Made by a program: the position numbers and the translations under genes
In this document: one piece after another, positions 63,906 to 64,000 of the stretch
How the letters are laid out: the number at the start of each line of letters is the position of its first letter
How positions within the stretch are numbered: the first letter of the stretch is position 1
Notes under the pieces: generated by a model
The model's input: only the letters and a program-made list of their open reading frames with translations
What the model was told of the DNA's origin: nothing
The model's database searches: none
Assembly (NCBI GenBank): GCA_947488435.1
Contig: CANKZG010000002.1
Location: 186,001 to 250,000, forward strand
Direction: 5' to 3'
Length of the DNA: 64,000 nt
Source of the DNA: an uncultured Flavobacteriaceae bacterium
GTDB taxonomy: Bacteria; Bacteroidota; Bacteroidia; Flavobacteriales; Flavobacteriaceae

Positions 63906-64000
63906 TTAAACTGCTCTTTTCGTTGAAACATATTTTTCATACACATCAGGATTGTTTTTTTCCATACTATCCCCATTGATATAAGGTTTAATAGCAATCG
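63906..64000 (-). CDS. 3' end of an unidentified gene
   Basis: The last 31 codons of a minus-strand frame run off the right edge and end in TAA (complement of 63906-63908). The peptide ends AIKPYINGDSMEKNNPDVYE and then KYVSTKRAV. The codon use looks like that of its neighbours, and no stop interrupts it before the window edge. The family cannot be told from this fragment. Confidence 0.5.
   Translation of the reverse strand, partial: IAIKPYINGDSMEKNNPDVYEKYVSTKRAV

Overview
The window is chromosomal DNA from a member of the Bacteroidota, most likely a marine Flavobacteriaceae. The genes are AT-rich with A-rich start regions and no strong Shine-Dalgarno sites. Several promoters fit the TTG-N(about 20)-TAnnTTTG pattern of this phylum. 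Many genes are typical of the group (DUF2911, DUF6090, DUF6443/RHS, a fused E1 alpha/beta dehydrogenase, surface M1 peptidases, YciO-type Sua5, VF530). No tRNA, rRNA, CRISPR array, intact insertion sequence or prophage was seen.

Region 1 (1-8270): the 5' part of a class-3-like aldehyde dehydrogenase gene, then a tight operon ilvD-ilvB-ilvN-ilvC for valine/isoleucine synthesis. A GapN-like aldehyde dehydrogenase and a small SAM methyltransferase are appended to it. Region 2 (8299-16904, minus strand): an accessory block with a hipBA toxin-antitoxin pair under four helically phased operator-like palindromes, a small secreted protein, an FAD dehydrogenase, an M1 aminopeptidase lipoprotein, VF530, a DUF6090 membrane protein and a secreted metallo-beta-lactamase-fold enzyme. 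Region 3 (17049-21741, minus): leuC-leuD-leuA-leuB, which completes branched-chain amino acid synthesis from the 2-oxoisovalerate made by the ilv genes. The LeuA-like enzyme has features that leave a citramalate synthase role open.

Region 4 (22068-29983): DUF2911/TPR protein, recG, a second M1 peptidase overlapping a patatin, a small membrane-anchored protein and an alpha/beta hydrolase lipoprotein. Region 5 (30504-41099) is the most distinctive part. Two secreted fibre-like proteins share a C-terminal domain, including 165 bp of identical DNA. They are followed by two large secreted YD/RHS proteins. The second RHS protein ends in an unassigned C-terminal domain after the DPDGM boundary and is followed at once by a four-helix membrane protein, the layout of a polymorphic toxin and its immunity protein. 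The locus ends in three REP-like hairpins whose stems differ by five compensatory base pairs.

Region 6 (41127-46485): a small carboxypeptidase-regulatory-like protein, an OmpA protein, an FMN/Fe-S glutamate-synthase-like protein, an M20 amidohydrolase and a DsrE-like secreted protein. Region 7 (46624-64000): housekeeping genes (uvrD, YciO-type Sua5, an OmpA lipoprotein, a glycosyltransferase, holA, DoxX, fused E1 dehydrogenase, LOG, uvrA). Among them lie an orphan double-glycine-leader Cys-rich peptide and a large protein joining an apparently inactive M1-like domain to an outer-membrane barrel. A partial gene runs off the right end.

Limits: family calls come from motif recognition only; no database search or structure prediction was run.
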